Program-made: the position numbers and the translations under genes
The notes under the pieces: model-generated
What the model saw: the letters and a program-made list of their open reading frames with translations, nothing else
What the model was told of the DNA's origin: nothing
Database searches by the model: none
Assembly (NCBI RefSeq): GCF_050908845.1
Contig: NZ_CP194171.1
Span: 1-64,000, forward strand
Origin: Marinobacterium_D sp050908845
GTDB lineage: Bacteria; Pseudomonadota; Gammaproteobacteria; Pseudomonadales; Balneatricaceae
Direction of reading: 5' to 3'
Length of the DNA: 64,000 bases
Shown: positions 26,461 to 35,411 of the stretch, one piece after another
Numbering within the stretch: the stretch's first letter is position 1
Layout of the letters: each line of letters starts with the position of its first letter

Positions 26461-26645
26461 AGGCCTGAGCACAATGCGGTGGGATCATAGCGACATGCGC
26501 TGCAGGGAGTGCAGCAACGGCAGGATGCCGTTAGGGATAGAAACTTGGATTTACACAGGCGCTGGACCGCCTGACATTGCAGGGATTAGCGGGCAGGATG
26601 CCAACAAGGCTTGCACCACGGATAGTGTGCAAGCCTTTATTTTTT
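26461..26645 (+). ncRNA. Probable CsrB/RsmY/RsmZ-type sRNA sequestering CsrA/RsmA
   Basis: No protein gene is credible here. Nine GGA motifs occur in about 140 bases (GGA at 26482, 26506, 26523, 26535, 26547, 26564, 26583, 26596, 26620). Five sit in hairpin loops: GCTGCA[GGGAG]TGCAGC (26499-26515), AACGGC[AGGAT]GCCGTT (26516-26532), CAGGCG[CTGGAC]CGCCTG (26556-26573), GGC[AGGAT]GCC (26592-26602), and the terminator loop CACGGATAGT. Three or more match A-N-GGA. This is the defining architecture of CsrA/RsmA-binding RNAs. The 5' end is uncertain; I see no clear GacA/UvrY box or promoter. It could instead be processed from the mobA transcript. Confidence 0.78.
26606..26645 (+). terminator. Strong intrinsic terminator of the sRNA / mobA unit
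   Basis: Eleven-base perfect stem AAGGCTTGCAC / GTGCAAGCCTT (26606-26616 and 26627-26637), a 10-base loop containing GGA, then TTTATTTTTTA. Confidence 0.95.
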
Positions 26646-26675
26646 ATAGGGTAAGGAAATCAGTAGCCGGTCGAA

Positions 26676-28304
26676 TTACTCGCCCGGCTTCCAACCCGAG
26701 GTGATCGGATAACGCCGATCCCTGCCAAAGCCTCTCTGCGTAAGACGCGGCCCTACCGGTGCCTGACGCCGCTTGTATTCGTTGATATCAACAAGACGCA
26801 CCACGCGATTCACATCGGCCTCGGCAAAGCCTTCAGCGATAATCGCCTTGGCACTGTAATCACGCTCCACATACAGCTCCAGAATCCGATCCAGCACATC
26901 GTAATCGGGCAGGCTGTCCTGGTCTTTCTGATCCGGCGCCAGTTCTGCTGAGGGCGGCCGGTCAATGACACGCTGCGGAATTACCGGGGATATGCGGTTG
27001 CGATACTCGGCCAGTCTATAGACCAGTACTTTTGGCACATCCTTGAGCACATCGAAGCCACCAGCCATATCGCCGTAGAGAGTGGAATAACCCACCGCCA
27101 TCTCCGACTTGTTGCCGGTGGTCAGCACCAGGTAGCCCTTCTTGTTGGAGATCGCCATCAGCAGCACTCCGCGGCAGCGGGCCTGCAGGTTCTCTTCGGT
27201 GGTATCCGGCCGGGTACCCTCAAACTCGTCGGCCAGTGACGCCATGAACGCTTCGTACATCGGCTCGATGGAGATCACGCTGTGACGGATGCCCAGCAGC
27301 TCCGCCTCTTCGGCCGCATCTTCTACACTCATGCTAGAGGTGTAGCGGAACGGCATCATCACCGCTTCGACCCGGTCCGCGCCAAGCGCATCCACCGCGA
27401 CAGCGGCGGTCACTGCCGAGTCAATACCACCGGAAAGCCCCAGCACTACACCCTTGAAGCCGTTCTTGTTGATGTAATCGCGCACGCCCAGCACCAGCGC
27501 ATCGTAGACGGACCTCTCAAAATCAGGCGCTGCGATGCTTGGCTGTTCCGGCGTTACTGAACCGTCGGCGGGATCAACGGTGACGCTGTACAGCGCCTCC
27601 TCGAAAAACGCACCGCTGAACGCCTGCTGCCCCTCGGCGGTAACAACCTGGGAGCCGCCATCGAAGATCAGCTCATCCTGGCCGCCCACCTGGTTAACAT
27701 AGAGGATCGGACAACCGGCGTCCTGCGCCTGGCGCGACAGCAGATCGATGCGCTGCTCGGACTTGCCGGCATGGAAGGGCGAGGCATTGATATTCAGGAT
27801 CAGCCGCACGCCGGCGGCTTTCATCTGCTGTACCGGTGCGGTATGCCAGATATCCTCGCAGACGCTGAGGCCAACCGGATAACCCTCCAGCTCGAACACG
27901 CCCGGCTTGGTGCCGGCCACGAAGTAGCGCTGTTCATCGAAGACTTGGTAATTGGGCAGGCACTGCTTGGCATACTCGGTGAGGATCTTGCCGTCACGGA
28001 TCACACCCAGCATGTTGTAGAGCGCGCCGTCACGGTAGCGGGGATAGCCCAGCACCAGGGTGATGCCGCGAACAGCATCGAGCACCCGCTTCAGCGCCTG
28101 CTCGATACGGATCTCAAGACTGGGGCGCAGCAACAGGTCTTCCGGAGGATAGCCACTCAGGGCCAGCTCGGGAAACATTACCAGATCGGCGTTAAGTTCG
28201 TCCCGGGCCTTCAGGGCTGTTTCGATAACCCGCTCGGTATTGCCGGGAATATCACCCACCAAAAGATTCAACTGGGCCATGGTGACCCGAATCGGCTTAC
28301 TCAT
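26676..28304 (-). CDS. nadE: Glutamine-dependent NAD+ synthetase
   Basis: Last step of NAD synthesis, amidating deamido-NAD with glutamine as nitrogen donor. It has 542 residues in two domains. The N-terminal nitrilase-type glutaminase (about 1-260) has the catalytic Glu in FPELALSGYPPEDLLL and the Cys in VGLSVCEDIWH. The C-terminal synthetase carries the P-loop GLSGGIDSA near residue 289. thiO ends upstream of it, 19 bases from its start. Confidence 0.97.
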   Translation of the reverse strand: MSKPIRVTMAQLNLLVGDIPGNTERVIETALKARDELNADLVMFPELALSGYPPEDLLLRPSLEIRIEQALKRVLDAVRGITLVLGYPRYRDGALYNMLGVIRDGKILTEYAKQCLPNYQVFDEQRYFVAGTKPGVFELEGYPVGLSVCEDIWHTAPVQQMKAAGVRLILNINASPFHAGKSEQRIDLLSRQAQDAGCPILYVNQVGGQDELIFDGGSQVVTAEGQQAFSGAFFEEALYSVTVDPADGSVTPEQPSIAAPDFERSVYDALVLGVRDYINKNGFKGVVLGLSGGIDSAVTAAVAVDALGADRVEAVMMPFRYTSSMSVEDAAEEAELLGIRHSVISIEPMYEAFMASLADEFEGTRPDTTEENLQARCRGVLLMAISNKKGYLVLTTGNKSEMAVGYSTLYGDMAGGFDVLKDVPKVLVYRLAEYRNRISPVIPQRVIDRPPSAELAPDQKDQDSLPDYDVLDRILELYVERDYSAKAIIAEGFAEADVNRVVRLVDINEYKRRQAPVGPRLTQRGFGRDRRYPITSGWKPGE

Positions 28305-28323
28305 CTGTACTCAAGAATACCTG

Positions 28324-29421
28324 TCAGTCGTGTTCAATACGGCCATCGACGGCATAGGCCGCCGGATCGATGATCGGTGTGCGATCCAGTAACAGATCAC
28401 TGAGCAGGCGGGTGGATGCAGGTGCGAGCACCAGTCCGTTACGGTAGTGACCACAGTTGAGATGCAGCCCCGACCATCCCGGTACCTGGCCGATAAAGGG
28501 AATCCCCTCGGGAGACCCCGGCCTGAGCCCGGCCCAGTGATGTTCAACGGGGTATTGTGCCAGATCAGGAAGGATTGTCAGAGCGGTTTTGTACAGGGAT
28601 TCGCGCGCTTCTTCGGTGGTCTGTTTGTCGAAGCCCACATGTTCCAGCGTACTGCCCACGAGGATTCGGCCATCGCTACGCGGAATCAGGTAACGACCGT
28701 TGAGCATAACGATACGATCGATCAAACCAACAGGTGCCTTGAACACCATCATCTGGCCACGCACGGGCTCAACCGGCAATTTCAGCCCCAGACTCTCAAG
28801 CAGGCCACCACTCCAGGCACCGCTGGCAACGACCGTCTCGTCCGCCCGAATCTCGCCCCGCGAGGTGGATACACCCTCGATGCGCTCCGCGGAGGTAATA
28901 AACCCGGACACTTCGCAGTTCTCGATCAGCTCCACATTCGGATGACTGACCACACTTTTTCGTAAGGCCTGACCCAAGCGCGGGTTACGAATACTGGCCA
29001 CCTCTGGCATCCAGATGCCGGAGCGGAAATCAGCGTTGATACGGGGTTCTTTGCTGTGGATAAACTCACTATCGACCTGCACCAGCGGGCGGTAATGGTC
29101 GTGGCCCCACTGCAGCGCTTCGGCTTCATCATGAACATCCACCATGATAATGCCCTTCTGGCGCAGCTCCGGGTCGATACCGGTTTCCGCAAACAGCTCC
29201 TGCGCCAGCAGGATGTAACTACTCTGCGACCAGAGCGCCAGCCGGGTAACCGCTTCGCCATGACGCCAGGGATAAAGAGGAGAGACGATACCGCCACCGG
29301 CCCAGGAGGCTTCTTTTGCGCTGATACCTTTTTCGATAATTGTGACACGTTGTCCAGCACGAGTCAGTTCGCGGGCCATCATCAAGCCGATGACGCCCGC
29401 GCCTATGACTATATAACTCAA
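28324..29421 (-). CDS. thiO: Glycine oxidase ThiO
   Basis: FAD-dependent amine oxidase (DAO family) that makes the glycine imine for the thiazole ring of thiamine. It has 365 residues. The FAD motif IVIGAGVIGLMMARELTRAG is at the N-terminus, and the family block EASWAGGGIVSPLYPW is near residue 37. The C-terminal GHYRNGLVLAP motif is typical of ThiO. It precedes nadE by 19 bases. The minor pilin operon ends 32 bases upstream on the same strand. Confidence 0.93.
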   Translation of the reverse strand: MSYIVIGAGVIGLMMARELTRAGQRVTIIEKGISAKEASWAGGGIVSPLYPWRHGEAVTRLALWSQSSYILLAQELFAETGIDPELRQKGIIMVDVHDEAEALQWGHDHYRPLVQVDSEFIHSKEPRINADFRSGIWMPEVASIRNPRLGQALRKSVVSHPNVELIENCEVSGFITSAERIEGVSTSRGEIRADETVVASGAWSGGLLESLGLKLPVEPVRGQMMVFKAPVGLIDRIVMLNGRYLIPRSDGRILVGSTLEHVGFDKQTTEEARESLYKTALTILPDLAQYPVEHHWAGLRPGSPEGIPFIGQVPGWSGLHLNCGHYRNGLVLAPASTRLLSDLLLDRTPIIDPAAYAVDGRIEHD

Positions 29422-29453
29422 ATATCTACACCTTGGTAAAACTGAGGCCAGCT

Positions 29454-31445
29454 TTATTTTATCAGAACAAAGTTAATATCAGTGACACTCGTACCAAACT
29501 CATCGATTGTAACCAGCAGCGAAGGCGGATCGAAAGTAGACCCACCCGTAATAGTTGGTTCAATAGTCACTGTGGTGCTCACAGTACCCGCCGGCCATTC
29601 GCAGTTATAGCCACGAACGTTACCTACAGTATCCAGCATCGTACAATTATCAGCAGGCAACACAGATACTTTATTCAGATTTCCGTCTGTGGACGTAGAT
29701 ATAGTACCCGAAATCGTAACTGGACAAGGACCTACGCAAGAAATGGTAGCGTTGATTGTATCGGAAAGGGTAGCAGGCGATGGGACAATCTTATTATCCT
29801 GCCCCGGAAAATTGCTGGCATTATCATAAACATTACTGAGCAGCCCCGTGTTATCAGTCTTAGAGTAAGCCGTAATCGCAGCTGAACCAGTTCCGCTAAC
29901 TGCCATTGTCACAGCCCCACGACTGTAAACATTGTCATAGTAGAGTGCCTCGTCGTCCTGTATTGTTTTGGTCACCTCATTGGTAACCGCTGCGACAGTA
30001 GCGGAACTAGAGGTCCAGGTCGTCAACAACGTTGTATTAATCTCAAAAAATGGCACCACCGATAACCAGCCCTGAGAGGCCACAGTGCCGGCCGCAATGG
30101 AAGCGATGTAACTATTCCAAGCGCTATCATAGGTCATATCATCGTAGTAGATACTGCGGGACAACAGTTGCTTTTTCTCGGCGTTATTGGCGGTAAAATC
30201 ACGCCCAGACGGCATCGCCGCCGATGGTGAACCAAAGACCTGATACCATATTTCATCGACAACATAGTCCTGATAGTCGCTGAGCGCAGAGCTGGCAGTA
30301 TCATCGATAAACTCTGGAAGCATTACGTTCAAAGCAACCATTTTCCAGTCAGGAAAGAGCCGGAAGATGCCATCAACCCGCCGAAAGCGGCAGGCCTCAG
30401 GATAAAAATCATCACTTACAGCCTCTGCCCCGGTAAATACAACGGCAGGAGTCGCCGGATTTTTGGCAAGCAATTCATCCTTATCCAATGCATAATGAGC
30501 ATGAGCACTACTCGGGGATGTTTCCTTGAATCCAGGCACTCCATTCAAAGTATAAATATTCACAGTGGCCGCATCATGATGTCCCGCACAACAGCGGGTA
30601 CAGTACTGTGACTGATCCATATCACTAACCGGGGACCCCGTTCTATCGTTTGCCCCGCCGGTGTAGTAGACCCCCTTTTTAACAACCAGTTCCCCATTCA
30701 GATACTCATAATGATAGGGGGTTTGTAAAGCTACGCCATTACCCGACTCTAACTGGCAGAAACAGTTGACAGTAATAAATTCTTCCTGAATTTGCTTATT
30801 ACTGCTTGTATCGTACGTCGTCGTTGAAAACTTAACTTCGGTACTTTCATTACCCTGATTCTTCTTGGCAATCTCAGGCAGAGGTTTTGAAGTTTCTTTG
30901 ATATTGCCGTTCCCGAGTTCTATCGGTATAACATCTGGTATCGTACCGGGGGCATGGCTAACTTCCGGAGTTCCCCCGCCTATACCCGACACACCTAACA
31001 AGGCCCCGACACCAGGATCTATCCGCGCAAGGATAGTCGACAACGCCAAGCTTCCTGCATCCCAACTAACCCGAACTGTGATCTCTTTATACTCGGAAGC
31101 ATTAACTGCAGACGAAACTGTATTTATACCTGCCCAATCCAACGTGTAATCCATCGATGAGTTCCCCACCGATACTGTTTCCGTATCTGATGTGGGGAAA
31201 GCGGCGGAACCAATCCTGTCATACTCGGCAATGGACTGAAAATCCCTGAATTCTTCCAGTTTTTTCTCAGCCAGCGCCATCCCTACGGCGCGCTTTTCAG
31301 AGTCAGAGGCCCCAGTAATAAAGCTGGCTTGCAGCTGCAATAATGCTGCGAGGCCCACCATCAGTACAACCAGAGCCACCAGAATTTCTATCAGGGTGAA
31401 ACCCTTACCCTTTTTAAGATGCCCACTCCTCGTTATATAGCTCAT
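29454..31445 (-). CDS. pilV: Large PilV-like minor type IV prepilin with about 620-residue ectodomain
   Basis: Prepilin of the type IV pilus tip. From the ATG at 31445 (preceded by AGAGGG at seven bases) it is 663 residues; a longer start at 31475 overlaps pilX. The prepilin motif G-FTLIE lies at about residues 15-20, followed by the hydrophobic helix LVALVVLMVGLAALLQLQ. PilV proteins are usually 150-200 residues, so the C-terminal part is far larger. It contains cysteine pairs (CFCQ, YCTRCCAGHH, CVGPCP) and ends in an Ig-like, beta-rich, threonine-rich region of about 100 residues. No pilY1 is in the cluster, so it may carry the tip adhesin function; that is inference. It looks more A+T-rich than its neighbours. 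Confidence 0.85.
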   Translation of the reverse strand: MSYITRSGHLKKGKGFTLIEILVALVVLMVGLAALLQLQASFITGASDSEKRAVGMALAEKKLEEFRDFQSIAEYDRIGSAAFPTSDTETVSVGNSSMDYTLDWAGINTVSSAVNASEYKEITVRVSWDAGSLALSTILARIDPGVGALLGVSGIGGGTPEVSHAPGTIPDVIPIELGNGNIKETSKPLPEIAKKNQGNESTEVKFSTTTYDTSSNKQIQEEFITVNCFCQLESGNGVALQTPYHYEYLNGELVVKKGVYYTGGANDRTGSPVSDMDQSQYCTRCCAGHHDAATVNIYTLNGVPGFKETSPSSAHAHYALDKDELLAKNPATPAVVFTGAEAVSDDFYPEACRFRRVDGIFRLFPDWKMVALNVMLPEFIDDTASSALSDYQDYVVDEIWYQVFGSPSAAMPSGRDFTANNAEKKQLLSRSIYYDDMTYDSAWNSYIASIAAGTVASQGWLSVVPFFEINTTLLTTWTSSSATVAAVTNEVTKTIQDDEALYYDNVYSRGAVTMAVSGTGSAAITAYSKTDNTGLLSNVYDNASNFPGQDNKIVPSPATLSDTINATISCVGPCPVTISGTISTSTDGNLNKVSVLPADNCTMLDTVGNVRGYNCEWPAGTVSTTVTIEPTITGGSTFDPPSLLVTIDEFGTSVTDINFVLIK

Positions 31446-31456
31446 AGCCATACCCT

Positions 31457-32761
31457 CTAATTTATATCCGTCCATGAGCCGGGAAACCTTGCTAACTCAT
31501 CAAAACCTTCACCGTCATTGGTTAGCTTATCGAGCAGATCGTTCGAGTAGACCAGCGTATAAGTCCCCGTGACTTGTTCCGCAGTTCCATTCACCATAAC
31601 CACGCCATAGACCGTCGCGGTACCTGTAAGCTTGATCCCGTAATCCTCCTTTGGGGTCGCTGTGTAGATATCGCTGAATGCAAACAGAATACCGTACATA
31701 ACTATGTTCGCGTTCGCGGTAACATCACCATGAATCACCAATATAATAGGCGCTTCTTCCTTGCCCACTCTTGTGGGCAGTTTGCAGTTACCCTCTATCC
31801 AGATCAGTGGCATCTCACCCTCATGCGCACCACCGGAGTAGAACATATCGCCAATATCCTCGTCCAAGTCACCGCAGGTCACACCGTACTGCATGCCCAA
31901 GTCTCTGTATTCTTGCCAGGCACTCGGAGTAACGCCTGAGTCACTGCCACAGGGATTGGTAGCAACATTTACACCAAATAAATTTTCAAAGGTATCCGGT
32001 GCACAAGGCTCGGCCACGATATCATCGCACTCCCAGGCATCGACAACCGCCTTGGAATCACACAACTTCTCGTCAGCGGGTACATTACTGCACTTACAGT
32101 CGTCGCAAACCCACTCCGCAACATCACTATCTTCTTTAGCTTTTTCGTCAGCGTTACCACCTGCGTACAGAAACTCATCCAGATTACAGGTATCCCAAGA
32201 GCCCGTCCCATTCTTGTCAGCCGTCTTTGCCCAGCCCGATACTGGCACACCTTCACCGCCGCCATTGGGGTTAGTGACGATAGAAAAGGAACCATTTATT
32301 GGTATATTTCCGTTCGCCATCAACGGTGGCAGTTCGCCACTACCGAGCAGCGGCACTGTGCCGTATCTTTCGGTAATGGTGGCAGAACCTGTCTGATCGG
32401 GCGACTCTCCGGTTGCTGTCACTGTGGCATAACCGCCAGACACGACGACGGAAACCTGCGCTTCGGTAGCACCGCTGGCGGGAATCGCAACACTTGTCGT
32501 ACCACTGGGTGTCCAGGCCGAGGCATCTTCAACATATTTCATGGCGCCATAATCCAAACCGCCCTGAGCCACATGAAAGGCTTCTTTTGCACGGTTGGTA
32601 TTGGCACCAGTTTTTAACTCCAACATTGTAAGACCTGCCACGGTCAATACTGTTAATGTCAAAAGCGCGAGTAGCACGATTGCAACGATTAATGTCGCAG
32701 CACCGCCTTCTCGCCGAAGAACTTGGCCATGATCACGTAACAGCCTGAATTTAGAGGTCAT
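31457..32761 (-). CDS. pilX: PilX-family pilus assembly protein
   Basis: Minor pilin-like protein. It has 434 residues, longer than the usual PilX (about 170-200). The N-terminal PilX signature GGAATLIVAIVLLALLTLTV lies at about residues 19-40, without the strict GFTLIE site, as in other PilX. A cysteine-rich segment (CDDCKC...CDSK...CDD...C, about 220-260) is followed by a PIILVIHGDVTANANIVMYG block typical of large PilX relatives. The start overlaps the pilW end by 11 bases and the pilV-like gene follows 11 bases after its stop. Confidence 0.87.
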   Translation of the reverse strand: MTSKFRLLRDHGQVLRREGGAATLIVAIVLLALLTLTVLTVAGLTMLELKTGANTNRAKEAFHVAQGGLDYGAMKYVEDASAWTPSGTTSVAIPASGATEAQVSVVVSGGYATVTATGESPDQTGSATITERYGTVPLLGSGELPPLMANGNIPINGSFSIVTNPNGGGEGVPVSGWAKTADKNGTGSWDTCNLDEFLYAGGNADEKAKEDSDVAEWVCDDCKCSNVPADEKLCDSKAVVDAWECDDIVAEPCAPDTFENLFGVNVATNPCGSDSGVTPSAWQEYRDLGMQYGVTCGDLDEDIGDMFYSGGAHEGEMPLIWIEGNCKLPTRVGKEEAPIILVIHGDVTANANIVMYGILFAFSDIYTATPKEDYGIKLTGTATVYGVVMVNGTAEQVTGTYTLVYSNDLLDKLTNDGEGFDELARFPGSWTDIN

Positions 32762-33410
32762 TTCGAACCCTCACTTCTTCTACCAACTGTTTAACCAAAC
32801 GCGCATCTGTAGCAGATTGCCCGGTCAGGGTGATTTTTATTGAGCGTGCAGCCGCTGAAGCAAAGGATGCGGCCGATGGCAGGGGCTCAAACACCAGTCC
32901 GGTAATAACGGTGCTGTTTTCGTCAGTCAGATTCTGCCAATTGGATACCCCCGTGCAGTCCGCCCCACTGGTGATTACGGAGGTCTTCCATAGCACCTCT
33001 ACAGCATCGTCTTTCAGGCGATATCCAATCAACTTGTTGATATCCGATGCGCCCAAGCCATCATAATCATAGGCCAACACAACGCAGGTCGCCGCTGACG
33101 CCGTAGTCGGCGCAGTCGCCGTAAAATCGTCGAACAAATTGACAGGCAAACCGCCCGCCACTGCATCCTCGTAGGGACTCCCCGCCAGGCTGGCCGCCGC
33201 CCAATACCCGGAGCGCCGGATATCCCGAACCATCATATCCATAGTGGTCCTCAGCTCCTGATTCAATCTCATTGTAGTAACGGTCTGCCGGGTGATCCCC
33301 AGAGTTGAGACATACATCGATATCGCTATACCGGTGACAATCAACCCCAGTAAAAGCGCGATCATCAGTTCTATCAATGAGAAACCCGACTGTTTCTTCA
33401 TCCTTAACAT
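32751..33410 (-). CDS. pilW: PilW-family minor pilin
   Basis: Minor type IV prepilin, 219 residues. The short leader MLRMKKQSG is followed by FSLIELMIALLLGLIVTG, the cleavage and methylation site with the N-terminal helix, and Glu5 of the mature protein is present. It fits the PilW family in length and in the RDIRRSGYW block near residue 62, which is characteristic. It overlaps fimT by seven bases and pilX by 11, so the operon is translationally coupled. Confidence 0.9.
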   Translation of the reverse strand: MLRMKKQSGFSLIELMIALLLGLIVTGIAISMYVSTLGITRQTVTTMRLNQELRTTMDMMVRDIRRSGYWAAASLAGSPYEDAVAGGLPVNLFDDFTATAPTTASAATCVVLAYDYDGLGASDINKLIGYRLKDDAVEVLWKTSVITSGADCTGVSNWQNLTDENSTVITGLVFEPLPSAASFASAAARSIKITLTGQSATDARLVKQLVEEVRVRNDL

Positions 33411-33994
33411 GATTCAAACCCCGATACTGCCGAGCCAGGAGGCGTACACAACCTTAGCCTACCCAGGAAGCTCATAACGATACGCAGTTGATTACCGTTA
33501 TTGCCGGTAAAAAAGATGGAGCCCGCTGGAGAGAGAGTCCCGCGCCGAGGATCGAAGGTGACTGTAGACCCTGAAACCGATGCAGCACTCATCAGCACAC
33601 CCGGGTAATTTTCCACACCGGTCACTGTACGGACGCCATTGATCGTACAGAAAGTATTGGTTGCATCAGAACAATCGCAGGAGGTCGCCGAGGATGCCTC
33701 TTCCAGCCCGTAACACCAATCATTGGATGGTGTATCATCGAACTTGACGAAAATGGCTTGATTTCGTTTTATGGACTCTGCACGGGCGAACTGCAGATCG
33801 GCATAAAGAGTTTGTGCAGCCCCGGTCAGTCGCCTATTCTCGAAGAAGTCGCGGAAAGCCGGTGCGGCCACTGTTACCAGAATTGCGACGACGGCAAGGG
33901 TGACTACCAGCTCTATCAGAGTGAAGCCAGATTCTTTATGTAAGACAGCCCCACCTGACGCAGAACAGTCTTTCCTTGTAACCGAAACTTCCAC
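33404..33994 (-). CDS. fimT: GspH/FimT-family pseudopilin
   Basis: Minor pilin of the FimT/FimU type, 196 residues, first gene of the minor pilin operon. The prepilin motif SGFTLIELVVTLAVVAILVTVAAP is preceded by an unusually long leader of 22-23 residues because the only usable start is a GTG at 33994 (with AAGGA upstream). The ARAESIKRNQ block and the C-terminal VMSFLGRLRLC are typical of FimT. pilE is divergent, 66 bases away. Confidence 0.88.
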   Translation of the reverse strand: MEVSVTRKDCSASGGAVLHKESGFTLIELVVTLAVVAILVTVAAPAFRDFFENRRLTGAAQTLYADLQFARAESIKRNQAIFVKFDDTPSNDWCYGLEEASSATSCDCSDATNTFCTINGVRTVTGVENYPGVLMSAASVSGSTVTFDPRRGTLSPAGSIFFTGNNGNQLRIVMSFLGRLRLCTPPGSAVSGFESC

Positions 33995-34060
33995 CGACCA
34001 AATCCTTTTTTAGGATGCTAAGATTGAGCTCTCTGAGCATAGCAGCATAAAGGAACTACA

Positions 34061-34456
34061 GTGAACCACTCACACCGCGGATTTACACTGATCGAGCTCA
34101 TGATCGTAGTCGCCATCATCGGCATTATTGCAGCGGTCGCTTATCCATCGTATCTCGACTACGTTCGGAAAAGTCGACGCGCAGAGGCGCAGGCTGTGCT
34201 GCTGGACGCGCAGATCAAGCAGGAGCGCTATCGGGCCTACAACAATAGTTATGGGTCTGTAGCAGAATTAAACGCGGCCTCCCTGGGAATCGGCAGCCAT
34301 GGCGACTATAACTTTTCCCTGCAGGGCGTTCCCACTGCATCGACCTACACCATCCAGGCCATACCTCAAAATGACCAGGTCAATGACTGCGGTGGTCAGA
34401 CACTGACCATCAACCAGAGCAACACAAAAACCCCGGCGGACTGCTGGCAGGACTGA
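34061..34456 (+). CDS. pilE: PilE-family type IV pilin
   Basis: Type IV (minor or major) pilin, 131 residues. The seven-residue leader MNHSHRG precedes FTLIELMIVVAIIGIIAAVA, followed by YPSYLDYVRKSRRAEAQ, the PilE family block. Two cysteines near the C-terminus (DCGG and DCWQD) can form the usual disulfide loop. The start is a GTG at 34061 with AAGGA upstream. It is transcribed away from the minor pilin operon; fkpB converges on it, ending nine bases away. Confidence 0.9.
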   Translation: MNHSHRGFTLIELMIVVAIIGIIAAVAYPSYLDYVRKSRRAEAQAVLLDAQIKQERYRAYNNSYGSVAELNAASLGIGSHGDYNFSLQGVPTASTYTIQAIPQNDQVNDCGGQTLTINQSNTKTPADCWQD

Positions 34457-34464
34457 TCAGAAGA

Positions 34465-34905
34465 TCACCCTGCCGCTGCATTCACAGTCAGTATTTTCAC
34501 ACTGAATAATAAGGTCTTCCCCGCCAACGGATGGTTGAAATCCACTGACACGCGCTCATCGTTGAACTCGACGATCACGCCGGGGATTTCACCGCCCGGT
34601 TCCTGAAACGAGACCACCAGCCCAGGCTCCAGATCCATATCCTTGAAATCACTGCGCTTCATCACCTGGATGTTGCTGGCGTTGTGCTGACCGAAGCCAC
34701 GTTCCGGGGCGATGGTCAGTTCGGCTTCGTCGCCGGCCTTCAGGCCCAGCAAGGCCTGTTCGAAGCCTTCAGGGATGTTGCCATCGCCGAAGGTGAAGGT
34801 AGCCGGGTCGGCGTCGAAGTTGGAGTCGATAATCTGGCCATCCTGCAGTTTGATGGCAAAGTGCAGGGTGACCTGCTTGTCCGGGCCTATGGTCAGCTCG
34901 CTCAT
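34465..34905 (-). CDS. fkpB: FKBP-type peptidyl-prolyl cis-trans isomerase (SlpA/FkpB)
   Basis: Prolyl isomerase and chaperone, 146 residues. The FKBP core (FTFGDGNIPEGFEQALLGLKAGDEAEL) and the inserted IF domain with the SlpA/SlyD-like block FNHPLAGKTLLFSVKIL are present. The ATG overlaps the lspA stop by four bases, the usual lspA-fkpB arrangement. ispH, which often follows, is replaced here by the pilin genes. Confidence 0.93.
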   Translation of the reverse strand: MSELTIGPDKQVTLHFAIKLQDGQIIDSNFDADPATFTFGDGNIPEGFEQALLGLKAGDEAELTIAPERGFGQHNASNIQVMKRSDFKDMDLEPGLVVSFQEPGGEIPGVIVEFNDERVSVDFNHPLAGKTLLFSVKILTVNAAAG

Positions 34906-35411
34906 TTTTCAGTTTCTCCAGCGCTTTCGCGTCCAGCAAACAGCATATCAATAATAAGAAGGATCGCCCCGCAGGTGATCGCGGTATCGGCCAGATTAAA
35001 TGCGGGGAAGTACCAGCCGGCGTAGTGCACCGAGATGAAGTCGATCACATGTCCGTGGACTATACGGTCATAGAGGTTGCCCAGAGCACCGCCGAGTAGC
35101 AGAGACAGTCCAGCCCCCAGCCACCAGACGCGTGCCGGGGTGCGTTTCATCCACACCAGCAGCATCAGGCTGACGCCGAGTGCAATCAGGATAAACAGCC
35201 AGCGCTGCCAGCCGCCCTCTGCCGCCAGGAAGCTGAACGCCGCACCCTTGTTGTAGAGCAGTGTCAGATCGAATACCGGCAGGATCTGAACCGGGTCAGC
35301 GTAGGTCAGACGGCTGTCCGCCAAGTACTTGCTGCCCAGATCCAGCAGAATGACGACCGCGCTGAGCCAGAGCCAGCGCAGTGCGCTGGCCTTTGTCGTG
35401 AGCGACTCCAT
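34902..35411 (-). CDS. lspA: Lipoprotein signal peptidase LspA
   Basis: Inner-membrane aspartyl protease that cleaves prolipoproteins before the lipid-modified cysteine. From the ATG at 35411 it is 169 residues, with four TM segments. The two catalytic aspartates are in NLYDRIVHG and FNLADTAIT. The start overlaps the ileS stop by one base (TGATG). Confidence 0.96.
   Translation of the reverse strand: MESLTTKASALRWLWLSAVVILLDLGSKYLADSRLTYADPVQILPVFDLTLLYNKGAAFSFLAAEGGWQRWLFILIALGVSLMLLVWMKRTPARVWWLGAGLSLLLGGALGNLYDRIVHGHVIDFISVHYAGWYFPAFNLADTAITCGAILLIIDMLFAGRESAGETEK

Noticed and set aside
26474..26704. 76-codon frame after mobA
   Set aside because: It passes through several stable hairpins and a strong terminator, with no ribosome site; the RNA interpretation explains the interval better.
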